Positions 8,773 through 17,896 of a stretch of 64,000 bases of DNA are shown here, in pieces. The first letter of the stretch is position 1; every line of letters starts with the position of its first letter. The stretch comes from Paenibacillus pinihumi DSM 23905 = JCM 16419. GTDB lineage: Bacteria > Bacillota > Bacilli > Paenibacillales > Paenibacillaceae. Made by a program: the position numbers and the translations under genes. The notes below the pieces were generated by a model, which had not been told where the DNA came from, did no database searches, and saw nothing but the letters and a program-made list of their open reading frames with translations. The stretch spans positions 124,001 through 188,000 of the forward strand of contig NZ_AULX01000018.1 in the NCBI RefSeq assembly GCF_000422505.1, written 5' to 3'.

Positions 8773-8809
8773 GAAAAAAGCCCATGATGCGGTAACATCA
8801 AGGCTTTCT
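8773..8809. terminator. Possible bidirectional terminator
   Basis: GAAAAAAGCC and GATG pair with CATC and GGCTTTCTTC around a GCGGTAA loop. It lies between the small membrane protein gene and the convergent zinc-ribbon gene. The stem has mismatches, so the call is moderate. I see no gene in 8639-8898. Confidence 0.5.
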
Positions 8810-8898
8810 TCAGACAAAGGCCGACTGGCAACCACGGCGAGATTCATTGGGACTGATAAATCACCGGATGAGAGGCCGCTAACCTGTTCCCGGTGGTT

Positions 8899-9879
8899 TT
8901 AGTGGCGTGAATATCTGGTCGAACCTGCCAGAAAGGTCATCCCGCCCAGCGATTGAAATTCCGGGTCATGCTTGTAACGGGCATTAAAAATCGCGTAGAC
9001 TTCAATCCCCACCTCGCCCCAATTCCTTGCAGGCTCAGATTTTAGAATCATGCACAGTCTAAGGAAGCGGTCCTTGGGCAGCTTGCCCGCATAGCGTACC
9101 AGCAGATGCGGATACATAATGACGTAGCGCTTCATGCGCACCGCCGCTCCAGCTACTCGCGTCAAAATCTGTTCGCCCTGCTCCATACGAAGAATTTGTA
9201 ATTCATGGACGAGCACATACCGGAATGCTTTTTCTTTGATTAAATCTTTTCGTACCTTGGCCAGCTCCCCGATGTATTCCACCAGATCAGCGCTGAACCT
9301 GTGCGTCAGCAACGGCTCCAGCATCAAATCCATATCCTTGCGCAAAATGAATGATTGCAGCAGTAAAATTTGCTCCATCCTCAGCTGGTCCGTCCGGACG
9401 AGCATGCCGACCTCGCGCAGCATTTCGTAAGCGAGCGGCTTATCGCCCTCCTTGAATACTTCAATTGCCTCATCGTGGTCGATGCCCAGCCCTTCCACCA
9501 ACTGTTCCTCGCCCCGTTTGAACAGCCGTGCCAGCTGGTGTCTGTAGCGCGTCTCCGCAAACTTGTTTTGCATGACAATTAACAGCACCATCAGGATCAG
9601 GCCTGCCGCTCCCGCAACAGCCCATTCCATATCATTCGTTCCGAGGCCGATGCCGGCACCCCATAACACCAGTGCAAGGAGGCGTTCCAGCCAAGCGGAT
9701 CTTCCGGTCAAGTAAGCTGCACGTTCTTGGGCCGGGACAAGGGCTGATTTGCCGCATGCGCCGCATTCCTCATCGCCAAGAACAGTAAAATTTCCGCAGC
9801 TGCGGCAAATTTTAAGCTTTTCATAAGAATATTGTGTTCTAATATAAGGGGATATCTGAACGGGTATCTTTTTGTTCAT
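8899..9879 (-). CDS. Zinc-ribbon membrane protein divergent to the tubulin/VWA cluster
   Basis: A 326-residue protein of unknown function. Residues C25, C28, C39 and C42 form a CxxC-CxxC zinc ribbon (KICRSCGN and ECGACGK), followed by two membrane helices at about 64-82 and 84-103 (AGAAGLILMVLLIVM) and a long, helix-rich cytoplasmic region to the end with many charged and leucine-rich segments. The ATG overlaps the stop of the small upstream gene (ATGA), so translation is probably coupled. The pair starts about 230 bp from the first gene of the large plus-strand cluster, and I infer a role as its accessory. The helical part could be an alpha-solenoid scaffold. No enzyme motif seen. Confidence 0.85.
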   Translation of the reverse strand: MNKKIPVQISPYIRTQYSYEKLKICRSCGNFTVLGDEECGACGKSALVPAQERAAYLTGRSAWLERLLALVLWGAGIGLGTNDMEWAVAGAAGLILMVLLIVMQNKFAETRYRHQLARLFKRGEEQLVEGLGIDHDEAIEVFKEGDKPLAYEMLREVGMLVRTDQLRMEQILLLQSFILRKDMDLMLEPLLTHRFSADLVEYIGELAKVRKDLIKEKAFRYVLVHELQILRMEQGEQILTRVAGAAVRMKRYVIMYPHLLVRYAGKLPKDRFLRLCMILKSEPARNWGEVGIEVYAIFNARYKHDPEFQSLGGMTFLAGSTRYSRH

Positions 9880-10028
9880 TTGTTTTCACGCTCTCGTGTT
9901 TGAAGTACCGTCAGGACATGCTGGTCGAGCTTCTCCGGGGAGAGAGCACGTCTGCTGCGGAAATAATAGGCTGCCGCCCTGGAGGCGACAAAAAGAAACA
10001 ATAGTCCCAGACAAACGTATGTAATCAT
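9876..10028 (-). CDS. 50-residue single-pass membrane protein coupled to the zinc-ribbon gene
   Basis: A short gene with GAGAGG upstream of the ATG and a stop that overlaps the next start by 4 bp (ATGA). The product starts MITYVCLGLLFLFVASRAAAY, a clean membrane anchor, followed by a basic and helical tail (YYFRSRRALSPEKLDQHV) that stays in the cytoplasm. It is too short for a catalytic domain; an assembly or regulatory subunit for the downstream membrane protein is inferred. The start-stop overlap and ribosome site argue that it is translated. Confidence 0.7.
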   Translation of the reverse strand: MITYVCLGLLFLFVASRAAAYYFRSRRALSPEKLDQHVLTVLQTRERENK

Positions 10029-10258
10029 AGGAAGTTCCTCTCTTGCACAGAAGTGATTTATAATAATCGATCCGTTATACTAACTAGTATATCACCATCC
10101 AAGAGGCGATGTTAAATCGCGCAATTTCTAGTGGTATCCTGTCAGTTCTGAGCATCTGTGCCGTGCCGGAATTTGACGCTTTATGTTGTACCATATGGGG
10201 GACATATAAAGATTTTGTCATCATGACCTATAAACTATCGTGAAAGAGGAGTTCAGCC

Positions 10259-12019
10259 ATGATTCGAATGAATGACCGGTTTCGACTATTTATCGCAGTG
10301 CTTTGCGCCGTAGTGCTCGTAGTATCGGGCAGCTTGCCGGCAGCACGCGCGGCGGCATCCTCACCGCAAATCGATGCTGTGCTGGTGCTTGATGTGAGCC
10401 ACTCCATGAGCAACAGTGATCCGGGGAGTATTGGCAATGAGGCGATGAAGCTGTTTATTGATATGCTGTCTGCCAAGGGAGACAGGGTCGGTATCGTTGC
10501 CTACTCGGAGAGGATCGAACGGGAGAAGGCGCTGCTCGAAATCCGCTCGCCGGAGGACAAGGAGAATCTGAAACAATTTATCGATCAGCTTAACCGAGGC
10601 TCTTATACCGATATCGCTGTCGGGGTGAAAGAGGCGGTACAGATTCTGAAGGACGGGGCAGGAACAGGCCGCGAGCCCATGATTGTTTTGATGGCAGACG
10701 GCAACAACGAATTCAATCCTCAGTCCGGACGGACGCAGGCTGATTCCGACAAGGATATGGAGCAGGCGCTCAAGGAAGCAGGGGATAACCAGATTCCCGT
10801 ATATACGATCGGGCTCAATGCGGATGGCAAGCTGAACAAGGATGCGCTCGCTGCGATTTCCGAGAAGACGGGAGCCAAATCATTTTCGACCGATACGGCG
10901 GATGATCTGCCGAAAATATTAAGCGAAATTTTTGCCAGCCATATGGAGCTGAATATCGTTCCCGTCAATTCCATCACGGCTAACGGCGCCTTCCAGGATG
11001 TGACGGTGTCGGTTCCGAATGCCAATGTGCTGGAGGCCAACATCTCCATTATGTCCTCCAAGCCCGTGGAGACCAGGCTTGTCGACCCATCAGGAGCTGC
11101 GGTAGCTGTTCCATCAGATAATGTCCTGCTGTCCAAGTCCAAGAGTTATTCCCTTGTCAAGCTTCTGCATCCGTCAGAAGGAGACTGGAAATTGCAGATT
11201 AAAGGGGTCAACCGGGACAAAATCGACATTAATCTCGTCTTTAACTATGATCTGGAATTAGCGATCGATCCGCTCCCTGCAAAAGCCTATAAAAAAGGAG
11301 ATCAGGTTGACGTCGTTTCATACCTGGTCAGCAGTGGCAAAAAACTGCAAGATTTGGCACAATACAGCAACATGAAGGCTGTCTTGCTCGTCAAAGATTT
11401 GGATACAGGAACAACGGAACAATTCGATATGAAAAATACGGGGGAGCAGTTCGAAGGTACATTCAAGCTTGCGCAGGAGCATGATTACGAAATCAGAGTC
11501 AAGGCTGAAGAATCAAGCTTTTACCGGGAAACCGCAGCCGTGAAGGTGAGCGCCAAACCGGGCGCCGTCTCAGGGAGCGGGGAGAATAAGCCGTTCTCTC
11601 TCGTTCCGGTCCTGCTCAGTGTAGCGGCGCTGATCATTATACTGGCTGCAGCCTACTTCATCAGGCGTTACATGAAGCAGGCCAGCCGCGGATTTGTCGG
11701 GCAGCTTGTGGTGGAGATACGGGATGAGAACACGGGCGACAAGTCCTTCCCGCAATACAAGAAGCTGTCTTCCTTCAAAGGAAAGCTTCATCTCCATCAG
11801 CTTCTGCAGCTGGCACCTGAGTTGAAAGAGACCGAGAAGGTTCTGTTCCTGCCCGGCACCAATGACCGCATCCGCCTGTTGAACCAGTCAGGCTGTACGA
11901 TTGAGAGATCGGGACGGGCGCTGGATGCCAGCCGCGGTGTGGAGCTCAAGAGCGGCGACCGGATTACAGTTGCGCTGCAACAGGTTGATAAGACGATTTT
12001 TGTAGAATATCTCGTGTAA
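10259..12019 (+). CDS. Membrane-anchored VWA-domain protein, first gene of the tubulin/GTPase cluster
   Basis: A 586-residue protein with an N-terminal signal peptide (RLFIAVLCAVVLVVSGSLPA, cut near ARA), so the VWA domain is predicted outside the cell. The metal-ion-dependent adhesion site is intact: D45-V-S-H-S49, T117 in SYTDIA and D147 in LMADGNN. Two beta-rich segments follow, then a membrane helix at about 446-469 and a cytoplasmic tail of about 115 residues that looks like a compact beta domain (FHA-like at best). RBS AGAGGAG. It opens a seven-gene co-directional run; 72 bp separate it from the tubulin-like gene. An external ligand sensor signalling to the inside is inferred. Confidence 0.93.
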   Translation: MIRMNDRFRLFIAVLCAVVLVVSGSLPAARAAASSPQIDAVLVLDVSHSMSNSDPGSIGNEAMKLFIDMLSAKGDRVGIVAYSERIEREKALLEIRSPEDKENLKQFIDQLNRGSYTDIAVGVKEAVQILKDGAGTGREPMIVLMADGNNEFNPQSGRTQADSDKDMEQALKEAGDNQIPVYTIGLNADGKLNKDALAAISEKTGAKSFSTDTADDLPKILSEIFASHMELNIVPVNSITANGAFQDVTVSVPNANVLEANISIMSSKPVETRLVDPSGAAVAVPSDNVLLSKSKSYSLVKLLHPSEGDWKLQIKGVNRDKIDINLVFNYDLELAIDPLPAKAYKKGDQVDVVSYLVSSGKKLQDLAQYSNMKAVLLVKDLDTGTTEQFDMKNTGEQFEGTFKLAQEHDYEIRVKAEESSFYRETAAVKVSAKPGAVSGSGENKPFSLVPVLLSVAALIIILAAAYFIRRYMKQASRGFVGQLVVEIRDENTGDKSFPQYKKLSSFKGKLHLHQLLQLAPELKETEKVLFLPGTNDRIRLLNQSGCTIERSGRALDASRGVELKSGDRITVALQQVDKTIFVEYLV

Positions 12020-12091
12020 GAAAGCATAACCGGCTTCAAGTATATAGATTAGCAATGTTCATCAATTAAATTGTTTCGGGAGGCATAGAGG

Positions 12092-15000
12092 ATGAAACCA
12101 ATCGTCAGAGAGCATATACAGCAATTGGATGTGTCGCTGGGAGGCGGCATTGTCAGCGAAAAAATTCGTGTCGACACGATCGACAATCCGATCCTGATTA
12201 TCGGGCTTGGCGGCACGGGGATTGATGCGCTGCTGCGTCTGAAATATCAGATTAACCGCCGCTTCAAGCTGCCGGAGGACCCGATTTCCAAGCGTAAGCA
12301 GGACAAACCCGGCAACGTGGAGTTTTTGGCCTTTGAGACGAATGAACAGGACCGCAACAAGAAATATAAAGGAATCGGACTTGATCCGATCAACGAATTT
12401 GTACTGCTGTCGAACCCGGAGGTTGGAGGACTGCTGCAAAACCGCAGCATATTAGAGCCTTATATTACCGATTGGCTCTCGTCTGAACTGACGATTACGG
12501 ACGGAATGAACGGGGCGGCAGGTGTCAGACAGGCCGGCCGGCTGCTGCTGTTCACGAAGATCAATCAAGTCGTGCAAAGCATCGACAAGAAGATCAAGGC
12601 CCTCTCCGTCGGCACGAACAAGAAGCTGATGGTGTTTCTGCTCACCGGTCTGTCCGGGGGGACGGGAAGCGGCTGCTTCCTCGATATTTCCTATATTGTC
12701 CGTGGAATTATTGAACGGGACCATGGATCTGCAGGAATTGACCGTGTGAATATACTCGGCTACTTGTTCACGCCGGATATTAATCTGGCGAACAAGAGCC
12801 TCAGCGAACATACCCGCGAATATATCAAGAAAAACGGCTATGCGGCACTCAAGGAACTGGACTACTGGATGAATGTGGACAGCCGCGGCGACCGGTTCAA
12901 GCAGCAGTACGGCAGCATTCTGGGCGTGAACTCGCCGCTGCCGCCGTTCAACCTGTGCCATCTGATCTCGGCGACCAATACCGAGGGCAAGCTTCTGGAG
13001 AATGCCTATGACTACTGCATGAATGTGACCGCAGAGAATATTACGAATTTTATGGCGAGCGAGGACAAGCAGTCCGGTGAAGAGTTCGCCATTCACGACT
13101 ATATCAGCAACATCCGCACCAATATTGCACAGATGAACAAGATGTACCCGGCCAATTACGACTACAACATCATTGGGGCGTCCTCGGCAGTGCTGCCGAT
13201 TGAGGAAATGACAACTTATCTCGCATATAGGCTGTTCAACAAGATGGACAAAATGTTTGTCAAAGCTCCGAGCCAGGACGATGTGGAGAAGTTTGCCCGC
13301 AAGATGGGCATTGATCTCGATACGATGGTCAAGACCTTTGAATCCCGCGTGCCGGAGCCGCTGCCCGGCTATGAGAACAGCGAGCGTCTGAGTTATAGCA
13401 ACGTCATTAAGCTTCAGGTCGTGAATATGGATACGGAGCTGGAGCAGAATTTCCTGGCGCGTGCCCGTGAGGAATATATCAAGGCGAAGAAGCAGCTCCC
13501 GGGCGAGATTGTCGGGCAATTCACCGAACAGATTCGCCGCATGTTTCTTCATCCGGAGCAGGGACCGTTCTATGTGTCGCGCCTGCTGTATAGTGAGAAA
13601 GGCTTCTGCATTCTGAAAATGCTGCTGTCCTATATTGAGACGCTCAAAGAAAGTATGACGCGCCTGCCGCGCGATATCGAAGCAGCTAGGGAACAGGCCG
13701 AAGAGCGGATGGGTGACGCCAAGAGCGCGTTTGTCTCCAAGGAGAAGAAGAAAAACTTCTATATCGAGGCCAAAATCAATGAATACTGGCTCCACGCCGA
13801 TGTGGAGCGCATGGAGCAGATGATTGAGTTCTACGAAGATCTTCATGAGCTGCTTAACAATGAGAATAACCGGATTTATAAAGTATTTACGGAAATACTC
13901 AATGTGCTCAACAGCATTTTTGCCAAGAATGGCGATCTGCTCATTAACAGTGATGAGGAACTGGATCATCGCGGGAACAAATCGTACTACTGGAATCTGG
14001 TCAATGTGCCGGATATCTCGGATATGATTACCCGTATGATGGATAAACGGGACGGCGACGATCTGATCCGCGACTTTACCCAGGAATTGCTCAACCGTTC
14101 CAACCAGTGGGTGAAGGAGCAGGAGATTGATATTGTCAGCTCCATCTCGGAATTCCTGACGGATAAATTCGGTGATTTGATTACGAAGTCTATGGAAGAA
14201 TTCCTGGTTTTGAAATACGGCAATGATGAGCCGGTGGAGAAATTCGTCGAGCGTCAAATCGCGAGCAAGCTCGATGACGAAGCAGTTGCTGTGTTCCATC
14301 TCAGCAATAGCTCCGGCAATCTGCACTTCCCGTCATGGGGCTTTGTCTCCGTTCCGGTGAAGGCGCCAAGCATCCTGAAGGGAATTCGCAATTACCAGAA
14401 TAATGCGCTTGGCAAATCCCATTTCACAATCAAGGAAAGTGAAGTGAAGAACCGGATTTTCTGGCTGAATACGAAAAACGGGGTTCCGCTGTTTGTCTAT
14501 ACGCCGCTGAAGGTCTATGAGGAGAGCTATGAGCGGACGATTCTGGACAAAGAGGGCATCGGCCGGCATCTGGTGCAGACCGACAAGGTGAACTGGACGT
14601 ATCTCCCTTCTCCGATTCCGGAAAAATCCTGGGGCGATACGTATGTGAACCCTCGCGTACAAACCTATAATGCACGGGTGCGCAGCGAATTCGACCGTGC
14701 TGCCGGCTTCAAGTCTATTGTCCAGAAGGACGTCGACAATACGACAAGCAGCCGTTACACGGTCCGCTTCAGCAAGCCTTTCAGCCTGACAGACACTTTG
14801 GCAGCTTTTGCTCTGCAGTCTTCCACAGGCAAGCCGAATCTGGGCGAGGTGAAGCGCGCACAGCTTGAGCTCCGCAGACTGCTGAGTGAAGGACTGGAGC
14901 CGGCGGGAGAGAAGGATATTTTCGGCAGTTTCACCGAGGAGCTGGCGAAAGAGAATCTGATCCGCTCGCCGGAGCTGCTGATCCGTGTCAGGGAAGAGCT

Positions 15001-15481
15001 GGCCAAGTATGAGCAGATCAGTGCGAAGGCCCAAGAGCTGGAGCAATTGCTGGATGTTCATCAAAATGAGGGCAAGGCGATGGATCAGTTTATCGAGGCG
15101 CTCTACACAGGAACAATTTGCAAGAAGGGCGCGCTTTACGTCTATGATCGCGATGAGGAAGAAGAGTCTTGGCCGCCGTTCGCCAATCTTATGAAGAGCA
15201 GCAGCTATGTCGAATTTGAGATCTATGAGAGCTTCGGCAAGCTGGAGGACAAATACCGCAGCACGCTGCTGCGCAAATCGGCGCGCCGGGTATCCGATAT
15301 GACGGCCTCCGAGGATACAGCGCCGCTGCTCGGCAAGCTGGAGGAGCTGTACGGTACCTTCCTGGATGCGCGCGAGCGCCTGGAATATGAACGGATTGAG
15401 CTGGCAAACGGGGAGGAAGCCTATCAATTCTACCGGGATATGACCAGCAAACTACATGACATCCTCAGAAAGTTGAGATAG
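12092..15481 (+). CDS. Large tubulin/FtsZ-superfamily protein (Tubulin_2-like)
   Basis: A 1129-residue protein with the two nucleotide loops of the tubulin superfamily: G38-L-G-G-T-G43 after a hydrophobic strand (NPILII) and G189-G-T-G-S-G194, the tubulin signature, after LMVFLLTGLS. This matches the Tubulin_2 family (tubulin-like, Pfam PF13809 from memory). At about three times the length of FtsZ, it carries a long C-terminal region rich in predicted helices and coiled coils (about 520-600 and 1000-1129). No signal peptide or membrane helix, so cytoplasmic. RBS GGGAGG. The stop is 2 bp before the next start, implying coupled expression and possibly a stoichiometric complex. GTP-dependent assembly is expected by family and unproven here. 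Confidence 0.93.
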   Translation: MKPIVREHIQQLDVSLGGGIVSEKIRVDTIDNPILIIGLGGTGIDALLRLKYQINRRFKLPEDPISKRKQDKPGNVEFLAFETNEQDRNKKYKGIGLDPINEFVLLSNPEVGGLLQNRSILEPYITDWLSSELTITDGMNGAAGVRQAGRLLLFTKINQVVQSIDKKIKALSVGTNKKLMVFLLTGLSGGTGSGCFLDISYIVRGIIERDHGSAGIDRVNILGYLFTPDINLANKSLSEHTREYIKKNGYAALKELDYWMNVDSRGDRFKQQYGSILGVNSPLPPFNLCHLISATNTEGKLLENAYDYCMNVTAENITNFMASEDKQSGEEFAIHDYISNIRTNIAQMNKMYPANYDYNIIGASSAVLPIEEMTTYLAYRLFNKMDKMFVKAPSQDDVEKFARKMGIDLDTMVKTFESRVPEPLPGYENSERLSYSNVIKLQVVNMDTELEQNFLARAREEYIKAKKQLPGEIVGQFTEQIRRMFLHPEQGPFYVSRLLYSEKGFCILKMLLSYIETLKESMTRLPRDIEAAREQAEERMGDAKSAFVSKEKKKNFYIEAKINEYWLHADVERMEQMIEFYEDLHELLNNENNRIYKVFTEILNVLNSIFAKNGDLLINSDEELDHRGNKSYYWNLVNVPDISDMITRMMDKRDGDDLIRDFTQELLNRSNQWVKEQEIDIVSSISEFLTDKFGDLITKSMEEFLVLKYGNDEPVEKFVERQIASKLDDEAVAVFHLSNSSGNLHFPSWGFVSVPVKAPSILKGIRNYQNNALGKSHFTIKESEVKNRIFWLNTKNGVPLFVYTPLKVYEESYERTILDKEGIGRHLVQTDKVNWTYLPSPIPEKSWGDTYVNPRVQTYNARVRSEFDRAAGFKSIVQKDVDNTTSSRYTVRFSKPFSLTDTLAAFALQSSTGKPNLGEVKRAQLELRRLLSEGLEPAGEKDIFGSFTEELAKENLIRSPELLIRVREELAKYEQISAKAQELEQLLDVHQNEGKAMDQFIEALYTGTICKKGALYVYDRDEEEESWPPFANLMKSSSYVEFEIYESFGKLEDKYRSTLLRKSARRVSDMTASEDTAPLLGKLEELYGTFLDARERLEYERIELANGEEAYQFYRDMTSKLHDILRKLR

Positions 15482-15483
15482 CT

Positions 15484-17871
15484 ATGAACGTATTGCTGGA
15501 CCGATACGCGGCAGGCTATGCCGCAGACGAACTGAAGCAGAGCGGCCGCGGGGATGACCAGAGCAGCATCCACTATCCGACCGTCTTCCTGTTCATTGGG
15601 GATGAGACCGGCGAAGCTATAGAGCCTATCATTCGCTCTAATGAAATGAAATGGGATAACAACGCGGGTGTCGTCTATTTACATGTAGCGGCCCGCTCTA
15701 TTGATAGTCCTGTTAACGCGAAGATTACACGGGTTGTGCTTGATGATCTGCAGTCTGCCTGGGACAGCCGCCTGACTGTGCGCCGGGAGCTGGGAGAGAG
15801 CTTCCATGCAAATCCGAAAATACGGGTCGATCTGAACCGGTCGTTGCGCCAGGTAAACAGCATTATTGCCGATTATGGCAGAATGTACGTGTCGTTTGAC
15901 CGGTTGCACCTAGCTGTTATTACGAGAGCAGATGATCCGCTGAATGTGCTGGTTCCCGATATTACATTGCTGGCCCAGTCGATTCTCCTGCAATCGTTCA
16001 AATCGGTACAGAAGGATCTTTACGTACTCGTTAATGAAAACGAGCAGTCCGACAGCTATGCGCTTGCGGGGGCGACGGGCGTCAGCTTTCTGCGCGAGGT
16101 GGAATATATGCAGCAGTTGGAATTTTCCTATTCTGCGCCGCTGCAGGTGACGGGCGACGGGCTCTCCATTCCGGTCACTCATGCTGCTTCCCCGCTCTTT
16201 GATCTGGTCTATCTGTTGTCAGACCGCAATGAGAAGGGCATGACGGCCGTCCAAGGCATGCAGGCCAACTATGCGATTATTTGCCTGGTCTTATTGTTGA
16301 AGAACCGCAAGCGCAAGGAAGGTGCGGCCGATGAAGGAACGCCCGGCTATAATAATGCTTCCTTCCGCAACAGCATGCTGGCCGATTCAGGCAGACAAGG
16401 CCTGGTCTCGGCAGGGCTGGCTTCGGTAACAAGGCCGAATTATGCTATTGCACTGACCGTGCTCTATCATTTTACCCGGCAGCTCATCCGGCGGATGCAG
16501 AGCGCGCCGGAGCCTGATGCCAGAGAGAAGCTGGCATTCTTCGGACTTGATCCGGCCTCCATGACAGAGCTGCTGTCTGCGGTAGTTCCGCCCGAAGAAC
16601 AGGTAGCGGACATGAGCGCCTTGCTTACACGGGGAGGTGTACGCTATGAGCAGATCCGCAAAATGTCGCTGCGGGAAGCCGAGGAGGAATTGTTCGGTGA
16701 CAGCTGCGAGCGGTTCTTCGCGAAGAACTTCCAGCAGGAAGCCGAGCAGCGGCTGGCAGCACTGAAGACGGGCGAGCTGCTGAGCCGTACGCTTGCCCGC
16801 AAGCTTGAGATCAACCCGGGCATTACCTGCTGCCAGATTGCGGACTGGACAAATGACCGGATGACTGAGAACAATCAGATCGGCAGCGTGGTTCAAGCTG
16901 TTCACGCAAGGGTGCGGGAACTGTCCGCAGAGCTTGACCAGCTCCGAGGGGAGCTGGAACTGGTCCGGGACACCAGGGCCGAGGACATTAAGTTTCAGAA
17001 GCTGCCTCTTATGGACAAACATAATTTACGCGCCTTCCTTAGGGCATTCTTCGATCTTGTCTACCGGAAAAAGCGGGCGGTTTTGCAGTTAGAGGCCGAG
17101 CTGGCCGTCTGCCGCCGCTTCTCAGCTGAGCTGGAGCGGGTGCATGAAATCTATCAGCGGCGGGTGCAGCAGCTGCTGGATTTGCAGGAGACGTTCAAGG
17201 AGGCCGCGCTTGCCAGCATAGAGCGTACCGATCACTATACCGGACAAAATATTTTTGATTACTATGAACGGGTTACAGAGGATGTCATGAAGGAGCTGGA
17301 ATCGCGGCGCGGCGCAGGGGTGTTCTTCGAGGAGCGATATGTTGGCAGAATTGAACAGCTGCTGGAAGAAGGAAGCCATACGCTTGCTGAGCGGCTGATG
17401 CAGGTCTGCCGGCAGCATCTGCTGACAAGTGCCCCGTTCTCCCGAACCTTCGAGGAAGAGCTGTTGGAGCGGGCGAATGTATCCATTGAATACAGCAACC
17501 GCAAAGCGTTGTCCAAGGAGGAATTGTTCAGCCGTCTGCTGCGTACGCTGAATGATAACGCGGGCATTAATATCCGGTTGCTCGATTACACGCATGAGCA
17601 CCGTTATGAGGAGCGTTATTTATTCGGAGACAGCAGCAGCGAATTCATCCGCTATGCTCTAAAAGCCGGGGAAGCCTCGTCGCTCGCCCATAAACTGGGC
17701 TGTGTGCATGAGAACCGCAGCAGCGGCGTGGATAAGCTGCAACTAATGGGCGGCTTCCACATTGAAGATTTGCGGTTCTATCGCAACAACAAGGTATATT
17801 ACGAGACCTATATTCAAAATGGCGGCCAGTTCCACAGCATGGACACTGAAAAACTGCCGCAGCTTCGCTAA
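15484..17871 (+). CDS. Large cytoplasmic protein, possible degenerate tubulin-fold partner
   Basis: A 795-residue protein that I cannot assign to a named family. The first 200 residues resemble the nucleotide domain of the preceding tubulin-like protein in layout: a strand and turn FLFIGDETGEAI where the partner has IIGLGGTGIDAL, then strands GVVYLHVAA, LHLAVITRADDP (where the partner has LLTGLSGGTGSG) and DLYVLVNENEQ. The glycine loops are lost, so GTP binding is unlikely. The remainder is helical with probable coiled coils (about 475-505 and 525-580). No membrane segment. It starts 2 bp after the tubulin-like stop, which supports a joint complex. An alternative is an unrelated scaffold with a Rossmann-like N-terminus. 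Confidence 0.88.
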   Translation: MNVLLDRYAAGYAADELKQSGRGDDQSSIHYPTVFLFIGDETGEAIEPIIRSNEMKWDNNAGVVYLHVAARSIDSPVNAKITRVVLDDLQSAWDSRLTVRRELGESFHANPKIRVDLNRSLRQVNSIIADYGRMYVSFDRLHLAVITRADDPLNVLVPDITLLAQSILLQSFKSVQKDLYVLVNENEQSDSYALAGATGVSFLREVEYMQQLEFSYSAPLQVTGDGLSIPVTHAASPLFDLVYLLSDRNEKGMTAVQGMQANYAIICLVLLLKNRKRKEGAADEGTPGYNNASFRNSMLADSGRQGLVSAGLASVTRPNYAIALTVLYHFTRQLIRRMQSAPEPDAREKLAFFGLDPASMTELLSAVVPPEEQVADMSALLTRGGVRYEQIRKMSLREAEEELFGDSCERFFAKNFQQEAEQRLAALKTGELLSRTLARKLEINPGITCCQIADWTNDRMTENNQIGSVVQAVHARVRELSAELDQLRGELELVRDTRAEDIKFQKLPLMDKHNLRAFLRAFFDLVYRKKRAVLQLEAELAVCRRFSAELERVHEIYQRRVQQLLDLQETFKEAALASIERTDHYTGQNIFDYYERVTEDVMKELESRRGAGVFFEERYVGRIEQLLEEGSHTLAERLMQVCRQHLLTSAPFSRTFEEELLERANVSIEYSNRKALSKEELFSRLLRTLNDNAGINIRLLDYTHEHRYEERYLFGDSSSEFIRYALKAGEASSLAHKLGCVHENRSSGVDKLQLMGGFHIEDLRFYRNNKVYYETYIQNGGQFHSMDTEKLPQLR

Positions 17872-17896
17872 TTTTAAATAGAAGGAGGCGTTCTTC

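Noticed and set aside
12452-14326. A 624-codon frame on the minus strand inside the tubulin-like gene
   Set aside because: Antisense to a gene with clear motifs; the product is His/Arg/Leu-rich with no domain, as expected from a GC-rich opposite frame.
14333-15427. A 364-codon minus-strand frame inside the tubulin-like gene
   Set aside because: Same reason: antisense frame without a ribosome site or recognisable domain.
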